Source of the DNA: Marinicrinis sediminis
GTDB taxonomy: Bacteria; Bacillota; Bacilli; Paenibacillales; KCTC-33676
DNA: 64,000 nt
Direction: 5' to 3'
NCBI RefSeq assembly: GCF_042685085.1
Contig: NZ_JBHUMM010000005.1
Location: forward strand, 62,001 to 126,000
Shown here: positions 52,955 to 62,526 of the stretch, one piece after another
Numbering within the stretch: the stretch's first letter is position 1
Layout of the letters: the number at the start of each line of letters is the position of its first letter
Notes under the pieces: model-generated
The model's input: the letters and a program-made list of their open reading frames with translations, nothing else
Databases searched by the model: none
What the model was told of the DNA's origin: nothing
Program-made: the position numbers and the translations under genes

Positions 52955-54598
52955 CTACTTACCTTTTTCGATTTGCTTCACACCGAGCTTGTTCAGAACC
53001 GGCCTTAACAGACGCTGAATACGAGCTGGCAGCATCTGTACATCTTCCGGACGAAACGCCTTCGTCACCCACATCAGTACCGGATAGAGAAGCATCAGAC
53101 TTGCACCGGTGATGAGACCGTTCAGGAAGTAATCCAGCTTGATCCAGTCCGTGGCGATGGTGGCAAATGCCGTCCTTTCCAGCACAATACCTGCACCGAC
53201 CAGCAGCGCTGTCGTAAGCAGGGTACCTGGCCAGCGCTTGCCCAGCACATGATATCGCACCGTTTTACGCAGAACCATCAGGTTCAGCAGCATGGTCACG
53301 ATAAAACAGGCCATCGTCGATACGATAATGCCGAAGATACCGAAGTATGGCGCCAGTCCATAGCTGCCCACCAGCTTCACGACGATGCCCACGCCTACAT
53401 TTAGCATTGGGGCTTTCGTCAGCCCCATTCCCATCAGGATGGCCGAGGACGTCATCATGAGAATCTGGAACATCGAACTGACTGTCATCCAGGCCATAAT
53501 CGCCGTCCCCTCCAAATCGGTAAACAGCAAGCCGTTGATCGGTCTGGCAGCCAGTGCCAGAATCAGGACAAGCGGCAACCCCGACAATACCGATATGCGA
53601 AGCGCCTGCGAAGCTTTTCGGTTCACCTCTGCCATGTCCTTCTTCGCATAGGCCGAAGACACGACCGGAACGATCGACATACTGAGCGCGATCGCCATAA
53701 TCGGAGGTATGCCCGCCAGCGATTGGGCACGTCCGGTCAAGATCCCTACGACATCCTTCGCTTCCTCCATGCCCAGATCTCCCTTGAGCAGAGGGACAAT
53801 GATCGAAGAATCAATGAAGTAAATCATCGGAACCGCAAGCGAAATGAGACTGATCGGAATGGAAAGGCGAAAAATCGCCTTATAGATGGATCGATACGAC
53901 ATCGGCGTATGCTCGGCTCTTTCAGACGTTTCCATCTGAGCCTGTTGCTGCAATCGCTTCTTCCGGTGTCGTCTCCCATAGAACAGCATGACGGCAAACG
54001 CACCTGCTGCGCCCATGACACCGCCAAAGGAAGCTCCGGCCGCCGCCCATTCCAGACTGTAATCCCAGGAAAGCAACAGGTAGACGAGCACGACAGCCGT
54101 AACCACCCGCAAAATCTGTTCCACGATTTGCGACAGACCGCCCGGCATCATTTGCTGGTGTCCCTGAAAATATCCGCGCATAATCGCGATCAGCGGAAAC
54201 AGCAGCATCGCAGGCGCGAGCGCGCGAATTGCCCATGCGGCTTCCTCGATTTCCGCCACGTGGGTCGCATAGAAAGGGGCTCCTACGTATAGCAAGGCGG
54301 TAATGACGACCCCTGCTGTCAGGGCAAAATAAACGGCCGCACGGTAAATACGGTTGGCTTCTTCCACCTGATCCAGAGCCAATTTCTCGGAAACCAGCTT
54401 GCTTAACGCACTGGGAATGCCCGCCGTTGCTACGATGAGCAGCAGGAAATAAATATTGTAGGCCAGACCATACGAGGCCATGCCTTCATCCCCGAGCATG
54501 TTTTGCAGCGGCACGCGCTGCAACAATCCCAAAAAACGGGCGACAAATGCCGCCCCTGCCAAAATAATCGTTCCTTTAATTAATGAATCTTTGGACAC
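52955..54598 (-). CDS. MVF/SpoVB-family polysaccharide or lipid II flippase
   Basis: 547 residues with about 14 membrane helices. The N-terminal segment ending GAAFVARFLGLLQRVPLQNM and the conserved AAWAIRALAPAMLLFPLIAIM region, followed by RGYFQGHQQMMPGGLSQIVE, place it in the MVF family. YtgP/MurJ and SpoVB of Bacillus, which translocate undecaprenyl-linked cell-wall precursors, belong here. Sequence alone does not decide between vegetative (MurJ) and spore (SpoVB) roles. The HAD gene lies just upstream on the same strand with a 75-bp gap. Confidence 0.85.
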   Translation of the reverse strand: MSKDSLIKGTIILAGAAFVARFLGLLQRVPLQNMLGDEGMASYGLAYNIYFLLLIVATAGIPSALSKLVSEKLALDQVEEANRIYRAAVYFALTAGVVITALLYVGAPFYATHVAEIEEAAWAIRALAPAMLLFPLIAIMRGYFQGHQQMMPGGLSQIVEQILRVVTAVVLVYLLLSWDYSLEWAAAGASFGGVMGAAGAFAVMLFYGRRHRKKRLQQQAQMETSERAEHTPMSYRSIYKAIFRLSIPISLISLAVPMIYFIDSSIIVPLLKGDLGMEEAKDVVGILTGRAQSLAGIPPIMAIALSMSIVPVVSSAYAKKDMAEVNRKASQALRISVLSGLPLVLILALAARPINGLLFTDLEGTAIMAWMTVSSMFQILMMTSSAILMGMGLTKAPMLNVGVGIVVKLVGSYGLAPYFGIFGIIVSTMACFIVTMLLNLMVLRKTVRYHVLGKRWPGTLLTTALLVGAGIVLERTAFATIATDWIKLDYFLNGLITGASLMLLYPVLMWVTKAFRPEDVQMLPARIQRLLRPVLNKLGVKQIEKGK

Positions 54599-54673
54599 AC
54601 GCTTCCCCTTCTTTTCTCTTGCTTATCGTTTCGATTCGTTTCCGATTGTCCCCTCTGGACAGGATGCTTAGGA

Positions 54674-55414
54674 TCAGGATGGGTGTACGATATATTTCTT
54701 CACAACCTCTGCGACACCATCTTGCTCGTTATCCAGCGTAACGAAATCCGCTGCTACCTTGACGGATTCCTGGGCATTGCCCATGGCCACGCCAAGACCA
54801 GCTTCATGGATCATCGCCAAATCGTTCAGACTGTCCCCCACCGCAATGACCTGCGACATATCCAGACCCAGCAGCCTGCAGATCGACTGGAGGCCGGAGG
54901 CCTTGCTCACGCCCGGCGGATTCATTTCCAGATTGCAGGGGTGGGAATTAGTGATCTCAAACAGATCCATATCCCGAACGCGTTCGTGCACCTGCTTCAA
55001 CGTATCTAGGTCTTCAATGTAATACCCGAATTTCAGCCAAGTTGCCGTCTCGGGCTCTTCACGCCAGTCCCCCTGGTTGTAAACCCCCTCGGTGGAATAC
55101 GCCCAATACCATACGTCGTGCTTCAAGGCGATTTCCCGCAACTCCCGAATCCAGTCGATCTTCATTTCATGCCGCTCCAGCAGCTTTCCCGGAGCTTCCC
55201 AGACTTCGCTTCCGTTCACGGTCACAATCGGACTCAACAGCTGAAGTTCCTCCAGATAAGGCTCGATGGAGAAAATACCTCTTCCTGTAGAGAGACAGAC
55301 CGTGACACCTGCTTCCTCTGCCCTTTTCAGCCATGCCTTGTTTTCATTCGAAATGGTTTTCTCCTCTGTCAGCAGTGTCCCGTCCATATCCAGAGCCAAA
55401 AGCTTATACGCCAT
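54674..55414 (-). CDS. Cof-type HAD-superfamily phosphatase
   Basis: About 246 residues from ATG 55414 (GGAAGG 6 nt upstream; the ATG 6 bp further out abuts it). HAD motif I ALDMDGTLLT near residue 7, motif II in CLSTGRG, motif III Lys in GVSKASGL, and motif IV VGDSLNDLAMI. The Cof-type cap domain lies between II and III. Such enzymes dephosphorylate sugar phosphates, FMN or similar; the substrate is not given. It is 74 bp downstream of asnB and probably in the same transcript. Confidence 0.9.
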   Translation of the reverse strand: MAYKLLALDMDGTLLTEEKTISNENKAWLKRAEEAGVTVCLSTGRGIFSIEPYLEELQLLSPIVTVNGSEVWEAPGKLLERHEMKIDWIRELREIALKHDVWYWAYSTEGVYNQGDWREEPETATWLKFGYYIEDLDTLKQVHERVRDMDLFEITNSHPCNLEMNPPGVSKASGLQSICRLLGLDMSQVIAVGDSLNDLAMIHEAGLGVAMGNAQESVKVAADFVTLDNEQDGVAEVVKKYIVHPS

Positions 55415-55488
55415 ATCCATCCTTCCACCTGCTTTCTCTCTATTGGTCGAACTCAAATGGTTGAACTCGAATTTCTGAAGCTGTAAGG

Positions 55489-57363
55489 CTATAGGGAAGC
55501 AGATTGCAGCGAAGGCTGCTCTTCCATATAGGTTTGATGCCACAGGGCGAACATATAGATCGTCCACAGTTTGCGGGCATGGTCATGCGAGCCTTGTCTG
55601 TGCTCGCGCAGTAACTGCTCCATGCTGCCTGGCTGGAAGAAATGCTTCGCATCGCTGGAGAGAATCGTTTCCAGCACCTGATCCCCGCGTTTTCCCTTGA
55701 TCCATTGCCGCATCGGAACCGGAAAACCGAGCTTTGGACGATTTAGAATAAAATCAGGGATAATGCCCTCCATCGCTTTTCTGAAAATGTACTTGGTTGT
55801 GCCGTGTGAGATCCGGTACTTCGCCGGAATTTTGCGCGCAACCTCATACAGCTCCTTGTCCAGAAACGGAACGCGCAGTTCCAGGGAGTGAGCCATCGTC
55901 ATCTTGTCCGCCTTCATCAAGATGTCTCCTGGCATCCACAAATTCAGGTCAATATACTGCATCCGGCTTACCGGGTCCAGATGCTTAGTCCGATCATAGA
56001 ACTGTTTCGCGATATCAAACGGATTCATATACGACCCGAGCAACTGCCGGTCCATGTGTACGATCTCTTGCTTCATGTCTTCACTAAAAATGCGTGCATT
56101 GCCCAGGAATCGCTGCTCCAGATCGGTGGAAGCTCTCATCAGGTAATTGCGTCCATACATCCCGGTAGGGAGCTTGTTCGCCATTTGATGGACGAGTTGC
56201 TTGACGATACGGGGCAGCCAGGCAAGCGGTCTGAGCGAAAGCGGCTCCCGATAAATCCGGTAGCCCCCGAACAATTCATCCGCGCCTTCCCCCGATAGTA
56301 CGACCGTAACTTGCTCTCTCGCCAATTGAGCCACGTGGTACAGCGCGATCGCAGACGGGTCAGCGACTGGCTCATCCTGGTGCCAGGCCGCTTTTGGCAA
56401 CACGCTGAAATAATCTTCCTCCGTAATCACCTTGCTATAGTGATCTGTCCCGATAGCCTGCGCAGTCTGATGGGCAATCAGGGTTTCGTTGTTAGCGCCC
56501 TCGAAGCCGACCGAAAAGGTTTTGATCGGTTCAATCGAGCGCATCAGGGTTGCGATGGCCGTCGAATCGATGCCGCTGGATAGAAAACAGCCGCGCTGCA
56601 CATCGCTGTGCATATGATGGACGACTGAATCCTTCAATTGCGCGCGCAGTTCCTCGATATATGCCTCCATCGGACGATCCATCGGCTCAAACATCGGGTC
56701 CCAGTATTTTTCTGTCTCGACCTTTCCATCCAGTGTCACCGTAATGGTATGGGCCGGCGGAAGCTTGCTGATGCCTTCGTACATCGTGTCCGGTTCGGGC
56801 ACATATTGAAAGGTCAAATAGTTGAGCAGAGACTCTCTGCGAACCTTGCGCTGGATGGCGCCAGATTGCAGGATGCTCTTGATTTCGGAACCAAATACAA
56901 ATTGATGCTGATTGTTCACATAGTAAAACGGCTTGATGCCAAAATGATCGCGCGCTCCGAACAGCCGTTGCCGCTTGCGATCCCAGATGGCAAATCCGAA
57001 CATGCCTCTTAAACGTTTGACGCATTCTGTCCCGTATTCTTCATATAAATGAACAATGACTTCCGTATCACTATGGGTTTTGAATACATGCCCTCTTGCA
57101 ACCAGATCGTGGCGTAGTGCCTGATAATTGTAGATCTCCCCATTGAAAGCAATCCAGACCGTACCATCTTCGTTGCTCAGCGGTTGATGTCCCTCCGCCA
57201 GGTCAATAATGGACAACCGGCGAAAACCTAAACCAACACCTGGCTCTCCCCACGTTCCTGCATCGTCCGGACCCCGGTGAATAATTTGATCCATCATTTG
57301 CTTTAACGTATGTTCAGCAGGCTGCATGCCTGTAAAATCGACGATTCCCGTTATTCCGCACAT
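55489..57363 (-). CDS. asnB: Glutamine-dependent asparagine synthase
   Basis: Makes Asn from Asp, ATP and glutamine. 624 residues: N-terminal glutaminase (Cys2 nucleophile in MCGITGIVDF, and then RLSIIDL, NGEIYN, GMFGFAIWD) and C-terminal synthetase with the PP-motif SSGIDSTAI near 262 and the GEGADELFGGYRIY loop. Length is in the usual range. AsnB-type paralogues in Bacillus may instead amidate cell-wall or other carboxylates, so the physiological acceptor is not certain. The upstream side has the terminator of the mnt operon at 57467. Confidence 0.92.
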   Translation of the reverse strand: MCGITGIVDFTGMQPAEHTLKQMMDQIIHRGPDDAGTWGEPGVGLGFRRLSIIDLAEGHQPLSNEDGTVWIAFNGEIYNYQALRHDLVARGHVFKTHSDTEVIVHLYEEYGTECVKRLRGMFGFAIWDRKRQRLFGARDHFGIKPFYYVNNQHQFVFGSEIKSILQSGAIQRKVRRESLLNYLTFQYVPEPDTMYEGISKLPPAHTITVTLDGKVETEKYWDPMFEPMDRPMEAYIEELRAQLKDSVVHHMHSDVQRGCFLSSGIDSTAIATLMRSIEPIKTFSVGFEGANNETLIAHQTAQAIGTDHYSKVITEEDYFSVLPKAAWHQDEPVADPSAIALYHVAQLAREQVTVVLSGEGADELFGGYRIYREPLSLRPLAWLPRIVKQLVHQMANKLPTGMYGRNYLMRASTDLEQRFLGNARIFSEDMKQEIVHMDRQLLGSYMNPFDIAKQFYDRTKHLDPVSRMQYIDLNLWMPGDILMKADKMTMAHSLELRVPFLDKELYEVARKIPAKYRISHGTTKYIFRKAMEGIIPDFILNRPKLGFPVPMRQWIKGKRGDQVLETILSSDAKHFFQPGSMEQLLREHRQGSHDHARKLWTIYMFALWHQTYMEEQPSLQSASL

Positions 57364-57466
57364 TATGCTTCGTATCCTTTCCAGTAAGCTTCAATAAGTT
57401 GTTGGCCTTTCATTATCCTCAAATTATAGCACACTCGAGTCACTGCAATAAATGTGCGAAAAAAAA

Positions 57467-57507
57467 AGCACGGCACGAACGGGATCTCTCCACGCTCATG
57501 CCGTACC
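57467..57507 (-). terminator. Terminator of the mnt operon
   Basis: ACGGCA and TGCCGT (57470-57475 with 57499-57504) form the core of an extended stem, followed on the minus strand by GC and T8. It lies 35 bp past the mntD stop and separates the operon from asnB. Confidence 0.75.
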
Positions 57508-57541
57508 CAATTCGCATTTACTTGCCATACGCCTCGTCTGA

Positions 57542-58438
57542 TTAAGCCACAGGCTGTTGCAGATTGCGCATTTCTCTCTTGCGGATGAAATGGCGGCTGA
57601 CGATCCCGTGTGTCGGAGAAAACAAAAATGCGACCACAAACAGGATTCCCGCTACCGTTACCATGCATCCGGCAATGGAGGCATCCAGCCAAAATGCCAC
57701 GTAATAGCCAAGCACTGCAGATGTTACGCCAGTCAGTACACTGTACACCATCATCACCGACAGTTTATCTGTTAGCAGGTACGCTGTCGCAGCCGGAATC
57801 ACCAGCATGCCAACGACCAGAATAGCGCCCACACTCTCGAATGAAGCAACGGTACTGACAGACACCAGCCCCATCAGCAAGTAATGAAAGAGAGCTACCG
57901 GAATGCCTACCGCTGCCGCGAGGGCAGGGTCGAAACTGCAGATTTTAAACTGCTTGTAAAACAGTCCCACCACAATCACGGTAAGCAGCAGGGAAAGTCC
58001 CAAGCCCCATACCGCCTTCGGCATGCTGATACCGAGTACCGTCAGATCGTGAAACGGAATAAATGCGATTTCCCCATAAAGGACACAATCCAGATCCAGG
58101 TCAATTTGCCGCGTATAACTGCTGACCAGCACCACGCCGATTGCAAACAGGGAGGTAAAGACCACGCCGATGGAGGCATCCGACTGCACGCCACTGTTTT
58201 TAAACAGCTGAATCAGGAAAACCGTAACGAGGCCAAGCACCGCCGCACCGAGCAGCATAACGAGAGAGTCCCTCGAACCGCTGATCAAAAAGGCAATGAC
58301 GATTCCGGGCAGAACCGAGTGACTGATCGCGTCGCCGACCATCGCCATTTTCCTCAATATGAGAAATACCCCCAGAATACTGCACGTTCCGGCCACGAGC
58401 GCACCGGTCAATATAATCCAGAAGTCATTCATGCTCAT
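57542..58438 (-). CDS. mntD: Metal ABC transporter permease (MntD)
   Basis: 298 residues of the ABC-3 permease family, about eight helices. The conserved GDAISHSVLPGIVIAFL near residue 35 and AVGIPVALFHYLLMGLVSVS near 180 are present. It starts 4 bp inside the end of mntC (ATGA overlap), so translation is coupled. Two different permeases in one operon are typical of manganese importers of the MntABCD class. The last residues are basic and cytoplasmic. Confidence 0.88.
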   Translation of the reverse strand: MSMNDFWIILTGALVAGTCSILGVFLILRKMAMVGDAISHSVLPGIVIAFLISGSRDSLVMLLGAAVLGLVTVFLIQLFKNSGVQSDASIGVVFTSLFAIGVVLVSSYTRQIDLDLDCVLYGEIAFIPFHDLTVLGISMPKAVWGLGLSLLLTVIVVGLFYKQFKICSFDPALAAAVGIPVALFHYLLMGLVSVSTVASFESVGAILVVGMLVIPAATAYLLTDKLSVMMVYSVLTGVTSAVLGYYVAFWLDASIAGCMVTVAGILFVVAFLFSPTHGIVSRHFIRKREMRNLQQPVA

Positions 58439-59385
58439 TGCGAGGTCCCCCTTTGCGGTTTCAGACTTCGCATGGTCGCGATATCTTTCTCCAGCTGCTT
58501 CTTCGCCTGCTTCCGTATGAATACTTTTGCAAGCAGCCCCCGCTTTGGAGACAAGAAAACAGAGACGAGAAAGATCGCCGTTGCAGACAAGACGCTTAGT
58601 GGACCGGAAGGCAGGTTGTTGGCGGATGTGCTGATTAAAGTGCCTGCAAAACCACTAAAAGCACCAAAAATGCCCGCCAATACGACCATGATGCCCAGAT
58701 GATGGGTCCAATATCTGGCTGATACGGCCGGCGTAATGAGCAGCGCCGACATCAGCACGACCCCGACCGCTTGAATCCCTACGACAACCGCCACCACAAT
58801 GAAAAACATGAGCAGTTGATCGAGAAACGCCACCGGGTAACCGAGTCCCTTGGCAAAGCCGGAATCAAAACTCAGTACTTTGAATTCCTTGAACAGCAGC
58901 GCACAAGCTGCCACCAGAATCAGAGAAATGATCGTCATCGTCACGACATCCGCGTACACCATGGACGCCGCCTGACCAAACAGAAACTTATCCAGTCCAC
59001 TCTGATTGCCTACTCCACTGTGCTGAATGTGTGTAAGCAAGACGATTCCAAGGCCAAAAAAGGCCGAAAGCACAATCGCCAGCGCAGTGTCCTGCTTAAT
59101 TCTTGAATTGCGTGTAATCGCCCCGATGCCAAAGGTGGCGATCAGGCCGGAAATGGCCGCGCCGACAATGAACAGCAGGATCGATTTGACACCTGTTAAC
59201 ATAAATGCGATACAAACGCCGGGAAGCGCGGCATGTGCCAGCGCATCTCCCATCAGGCTCTGTTTTCTCAAATAAGCGAAGCTGCCGATGACTCCGCTGC
59301 CTAAACCCAGTAGCGTAGAAGCTGCCAAGATCCAGCGTACATTAGGGTCTTTTAGTATATCCAGCCATGCTTCCACTGGTCTCAC
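58435..59385 (-). CDS. mntC: Metal ABC transporter permease (MntC)
   Basis: 316 residues, ABC-3 family. Signature GDALAHAALPGVCIAFMLTG near residue 46 and LGYPVAFLDQLLMFFIVVAV near 190. The first codon is GTG 59385; a GTG three codons in, after GGTGAG, is an alternative. It starts 4 bp after mntB ends. Pairs with mntD to form the membrane channel. Confidence 0.88.
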   Translation of the reverse strand: MRPVEAWLDILKDPNVRWILAASTLLGLGSGVIGSFAYLRKQSLMGDALAHAALPGVCIAFMLTGVKSILLFIVGAAISGLIATFGIGAITRNSRIKQDTALAIVLSAFFGLGIVLLTHIQHSGVGNQSGLDKFLFGQAASMVYADVVTMTIISLILVAACALLFKEFKVLSFDSGFAKGLGYPVAFLDQLLMFFIVVAVVVGIQAVGVVLMSALLITPAVSARYWTHHLGIMVVLAGIFGAFSGFAGTLISTSANNLPSGPLSVLSATAIFLVSVFLSPKRGLLAKVFIRKQAKKQLEKDIATMRSLKPQRGTSQ

Positions 59386-59389
59386 CGCC

Positions 59390-60145
59390 TTAGCTTAAAA
59401 TAACCGATTGTTCCTTCTTGTCATCCAGTATGGCAAGCTTGCCGCCATACGTTTCCTTCAACAATTCCTTGGTGAACACGTCTTCCGTCGGGCCGATCTC
59501 GATCAGCTTTTCGTTGAGAAGCATCACCCAGTCAAAATATTCCTCAACCGTTGCCAGATCATGATGAACGACCAGCACGGTCTTGCCTTGATTTTTCAGT
59601 TCATTCAAGAGCGAAATGATCGCTTTCTCTGTTGCAGCATCTACCCCGACAAACGGCTCATCCATAAAATAGAGCCGAGCATCCTGTGCAAGCGCTCTGG
59701 CGAGGAAAATCCGCTGCTGCTGTCCGCCAGACAACTGACTGATCTGACGATCTGCATAGGATTCCATTCCGACCTTCTCCAGCGCATTCATCGCCATTTC
59801 CTTCTCTTTCTTGCCAGGCCGCTTGAACCATCCCAAGTGACCATAGCGTCCCATCATCACAACGTCGAGTGCATTTGTAGGAAAATCCCAGTCCACGGAC
59901 TCGCGCTGTGGAACATACCCGACCATTTTGCGCTGCTGCTTGTAGGGCTGTCCATAAATGTTTACATCTCCCGCCAGCTTCGGAATGAGACCGAGTATCG
60001 CCTTGATCAGTGTAGACTTGCCTGCCCCGTTCGGTCCAATGATGCCAATGAGCTTGCCTTCCGGTATCTGGAAGCTGACATCTCTGAGCACCGGTTTTTT
60101 CTGGTAGGCTACACTTATATTTTTAACGGAAAGTGGGGCATTCAT
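59390..60145 (-). CDS. mntB: Metal ABC transporter ATP-binding protein (MntB)
   Basis: 251 residues from ATG 60145 (GGAG 8 nt upstream; the longer frame begins inside mntA). Walker A GPNGAGKST near residue 36, Q-loop in YVPQRESVDWDFP, signature LSGGQQQRIF, Walker B LYFMDEPFVGVD, switch His in VVHHDLATV. The QRESVDWDFP segment is characteristic of Mn/Zn-type importers. Operon position two. Confidence 0.92.
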   Translation of the reverse strand: MNAPLSVKNISVAYQKKPVLRDVSFQIPEGKLIGIIGPNGAGKSTLIKAILGLIPKLAGDVNIYGQPYKQQRKMVGYVPQRESVDWDFPTNALDVVMMGRYGHLGWFKRPGKKEKEMAMNALEKVGMESYADRQISQLSGGQQQRIFLARALAQDARLYFMDEPFVGVDAATEKAIISLLNELKNQGKTVLVVHHDLATVEEYFDWVMLLNEKLIEIGPTEDVFTKELLKETYGGKLAILDDKKEQSVILS

Positions 60146-60186
60146 CGCCAACACTCCTTTCACTTTCTGGTCGTACCGTGGTGCCA

Positions 60187-61161
60187 TTATTTCAGGGCAC
60201 TGACAATCGTATCGACATTGTGTCGAACCATGCCGAGGTATGTTCCTTCTTCTGTCCCTTCAGAACCCATCGCATCCGAGAACAGTTCCCCGCCCATCTG
60301 GATGTCGTGACCTTTTGCCTTCGCACCTTCAATGACCGCGTTAATGCTCTTGTCTGAAATACTCGATTCTACAAATACAGCTTTGATCTCATTTTCCACC
60401 AAATAGTCCACCAGGTCCGTTACATCCTTCACACCGGCTTCAGATGCGGTACTGATCCCTTGCAAACCCGTTACTTCAATATCATAGGCCTGGCCAAAGT
60501 AACCGAAGGCATCGTGCGCCGTCACCAGTACGCGACGCTCTTTTGGAATCGTTGCAATCTGTTCTTTCGTATAGGTATGCAGCTCCTGCAGCTTGGCCAA
60601 ATAGGCCTCTGCATTTTCCTTGTATGCGTCAGCATGCTCTGCATCTTCTTCCACAAGCGTATCCCGAATCACTTCGGTTACCGTAATCCAGTGCTCCAAA
60701 TCAAACCAGACGTGCGGGTCATGTTGTGTGCCGGCTGAAGGATCTCCATCCAGCAACTTGGACTCATCGACAAACTCTGCGACGGCTACGGTTGTTTTAT
60801 CCTTGCTCATGTTATCCAGAATGTCGGTCAGCTTGGATTCGAGATGAAGGCCATTGTAGAAAATCAGATCAGCCTGATCCAGTTTCTTCACATCGCCCTG
60901 AGTCGCTTTGAACAAATGAGGGTCTACCCCTTCACCCATCAATCCGGTTACTTCTACATGTTCCCCGCCAATGTTCGCCACGACATCCTTGATCATCCCG
61001 ATGGTCGCCGTGATCTTAAGCTTGTCTTCTCCTTCTGCTTTAGCCGAGTTGTCCGCTGCACCACACCCAGCCAGGAAAACAGCCACGACCAGTATGTAGC
61101 CCATTGCCAGCGCCCAGCGCTTGAATGGTGATGATTTCAATTTCAATTGCATTTGATTCAT
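60187..61161 (-). CDS. mntA: Manganese/zinc-type ABC substrate-binding lipoprotein (MntA)
   Basis: 324 residues, cluster A-I binding protein. Lipobox LAGC (Cys33). Metal ligands are suggested by His82 in DPHLFKAT, His150 in DPHVWFD, the Glu in FVESSISDKS and the Asp in ELFSDAMG. The short loop between the first two histidines lacks the long His-rich stretch found in zinc-specific binding proteins, which favours manganese. First gene of the operon, with an MntR-like operator over its promoter (61280-61310). Confidence 0.9.
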   Translation of the reverse strand: MNQMQLKLKSSPFKRWALAMGYILVVAVFLAGCGAADNSAKAEGEDKLKITATIGMIKDVVANIGGEHVEVTGLMGEGVDPHLFKATQGDVKKLDQADLIFYNGLHLESKLTDILDNMSKDKTTVAVAEFVDESKLLDGDPSAGTQHDPHVWFDLEHWITVTEVIRDTLVEEDAEHADAYKENAEAYLAKLQELHTYTKEQIATIPKERRVLVTAHDAFGYFGQAYDIEVTGLQGISTASEAGVKDVTDLVDYLVENEIKAVFVESSISDKSINAVIEGAKAKGHDIQMGGELFSDAMGSEGTEEGTYLGMVRHNVDTIVSALK

Positions 61162-61279
61162 TTCTCTCTCTCCCTTTTCATTTTACGATTGATCTGAACT
61201 TTATCCAGTGTCCCTGACGTTGACTTTGATAAATTATATTGCACCAGGGACGAAAAGTTTCCTTCAACTTTCTTTTTTA

Positions 61280-61310
61280 AGTATACACAAAAAAGTTTCC
61301 CTAAGGCAAC
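61280..61310 (-). promoter_or_regulatory. mntA promoter with MntR-like operator
   Basis: On the minus strand, -35 TTGCCT (61309-61304) and -10 TATACT (61285-61280) are 18 bp apart. The -35 lies inside the palindrome GTTGCCTTAGGGAAAC (61310-61295), close to the Bacillus MntR site TTTGCCTTAAGGAAAC. Mn-bound MntR would therefore block RNA polymerase. The rest of the 61162-61598 gap holds the mnt leader (with a GTCCCTG...CAGGGAC hairpin) and the operator set below. Confidence 0.75.
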
Positions 61311-61386
61311 ATTTATTTTTTTCCTTATGTGTTTTCTTTTCCAACCAACGAATCCACCACTTTTTTCTCCATCCGCTATTGACAGA

Positions 61387-61435
61387 TGACTAAGGGTCAT
61401 TTATAGTTGACTCATGGTCATTGACCCAAGGTCAT
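61387..61435. promoter_or_regulatory. Three TGAC-N5-GTCAT sites ahead of the SDR/TetR pair
   Basis: TGACTAAGGGTCAT at 61387-61400, TGACTCATGGTCAT at 61408-61421 and TGACCCAAGGTCAT at 61422-61435. Each is a 13-bp palindrome with a 5-bp centre plus T. The third covers a candidate -35 TTGACC at 61421, with TTAAAT 18 bp downstream. Operators of this shape are common for TetR-family repressors. Confidence 0.6.
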
Positions 61436-61598
61436 CAATTAAGATTAAATACCTTCAAGCCTCAACAGCCTTATCGCAACCATCTCGCAAGGTGTCAAAG
61501 AAACACGTAGGGAATATGCAGGGACATGAAGGGATATGAAGCAATCGGAGACAGAAACCGTTCATGAAAATCAAAAGAACAATCAGGAGGGAACAAAC

Positions 61599-62438
61599 AT
61601 GAATGCAACACACCGTCATGGCAAGCAAGTGATCCTTATTACGGGAGCCTCTTCCGGGATCGGGAAAGCATCCGCCCTTAAGCTGCTGGAGGAAGGTCAT
61701 ATCGTCTATGCGGCAGCAAGACGTCTGGAACAAATGGAAGATTTGAAACGCTCTGGTGCCCGTATCCTCTCGCTGGATATTTCGCAGGAGGCAGATATTG
61801 TACAATGCGTTCATACCGTCATAGAGGAGCAGGGCAGAATCGACGTTCTGTTTAATAATGCCGGGTTTGGCCTGTATGGCAGTGTAGAGGACATCCCGCT
61901 TGAAGAAGCCAGATATCAATTTGATGTCAATCTGTTCGGACTGGCTCGGATTACCCAGCTGGTGCTGCCACACATGCGGAAACAAAACAGCGGCAAAATT
62001 ATCAACACCTCTTCCATGGGCGGAAAAATGTATACACCGCTCGGAGCCTGGTATCATGCCACAAAACATGCCCTGGAAGGCTGGTCGGATTGTCTGAGAT
62101 TAGAAGTTCAATCGTTTGGCATTGATGTGGTCATTATTGAACCCGGCCTTATCCTGACTGAATTCGGGGATGTCGTCAGCAAACCGATGAAGAGACATTC
62201 CGGCAATGGTGCATACCGTTCACTCGCCCAGGCAGTCTCCAAAGCGTCAGAAAGCGCATATACAAGTGGGGGCGGCTCTTCCCCGGATGTCATAGCCAAT
62301 GTGGTGGCGCGAGCAGTTCGGTCCCCGCGTCCCAAAACGAGATACGCGGCAGGCAAATGGGCAAAACCGATGATGACCATGCGAAAATGGCTGGGCGACA
62401 AAGTATTTGACCGTATCATCATGAGCCAGGTGAAATAA
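61599..62438 (+). CDS. Short-chain dehydrogenase/reductase
   Basis: 279 residues from ATG 61599 (CAGGAGGGAACAAAC upstream). Classical SDR: TGASSGIG near residue 15, NNAG in LFNNAGFGLYG, catalytic Ser in INTSSMGG, YxxxK in WYHATKHALEG. The segment after the active site and the C-terminal helix ending WLGDKVFDRIIM resemble the 17-beta-hydroxysteroid/retinol dehydrogenase-like oxidoreductases of bacteria. Substrate unknown. A TetR gene follows 88 bp later on the same strand. Confidence 0.88.
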   Translation: MNATHRHGKQVILITGASSGIGKASALKLLEEGHIVYAAARRLEQMEDLKRSGARILSLDISQEADIVQCVHTVIEEQGRIDVLFNNAGFGLYGSVEDIPLEEARYQFDVNLFGLARITQLVLPHMRKQNSGKIINTSSMGGKMYTPLGAWYHATKHALEGWSDCLRLEVQSFGIDVVIIEPGLILTEFGDVVSKPMKRHSGNGAYRSLAQAVSKASESAYTSGGGSSPDVIANVVARAVRSPRPKTRYAAGKWAKPMMTMRKWLGDKVFDRIIMSQVK

Positions 62439-62526
62439 CCGCTCCCTACAACCTCTCTTGAACGATCTTCTGTGACCGGTTGAAATAACGTATAATAAAG
62501 GAAGTACAGGAGATTGAGGTGTTTTC

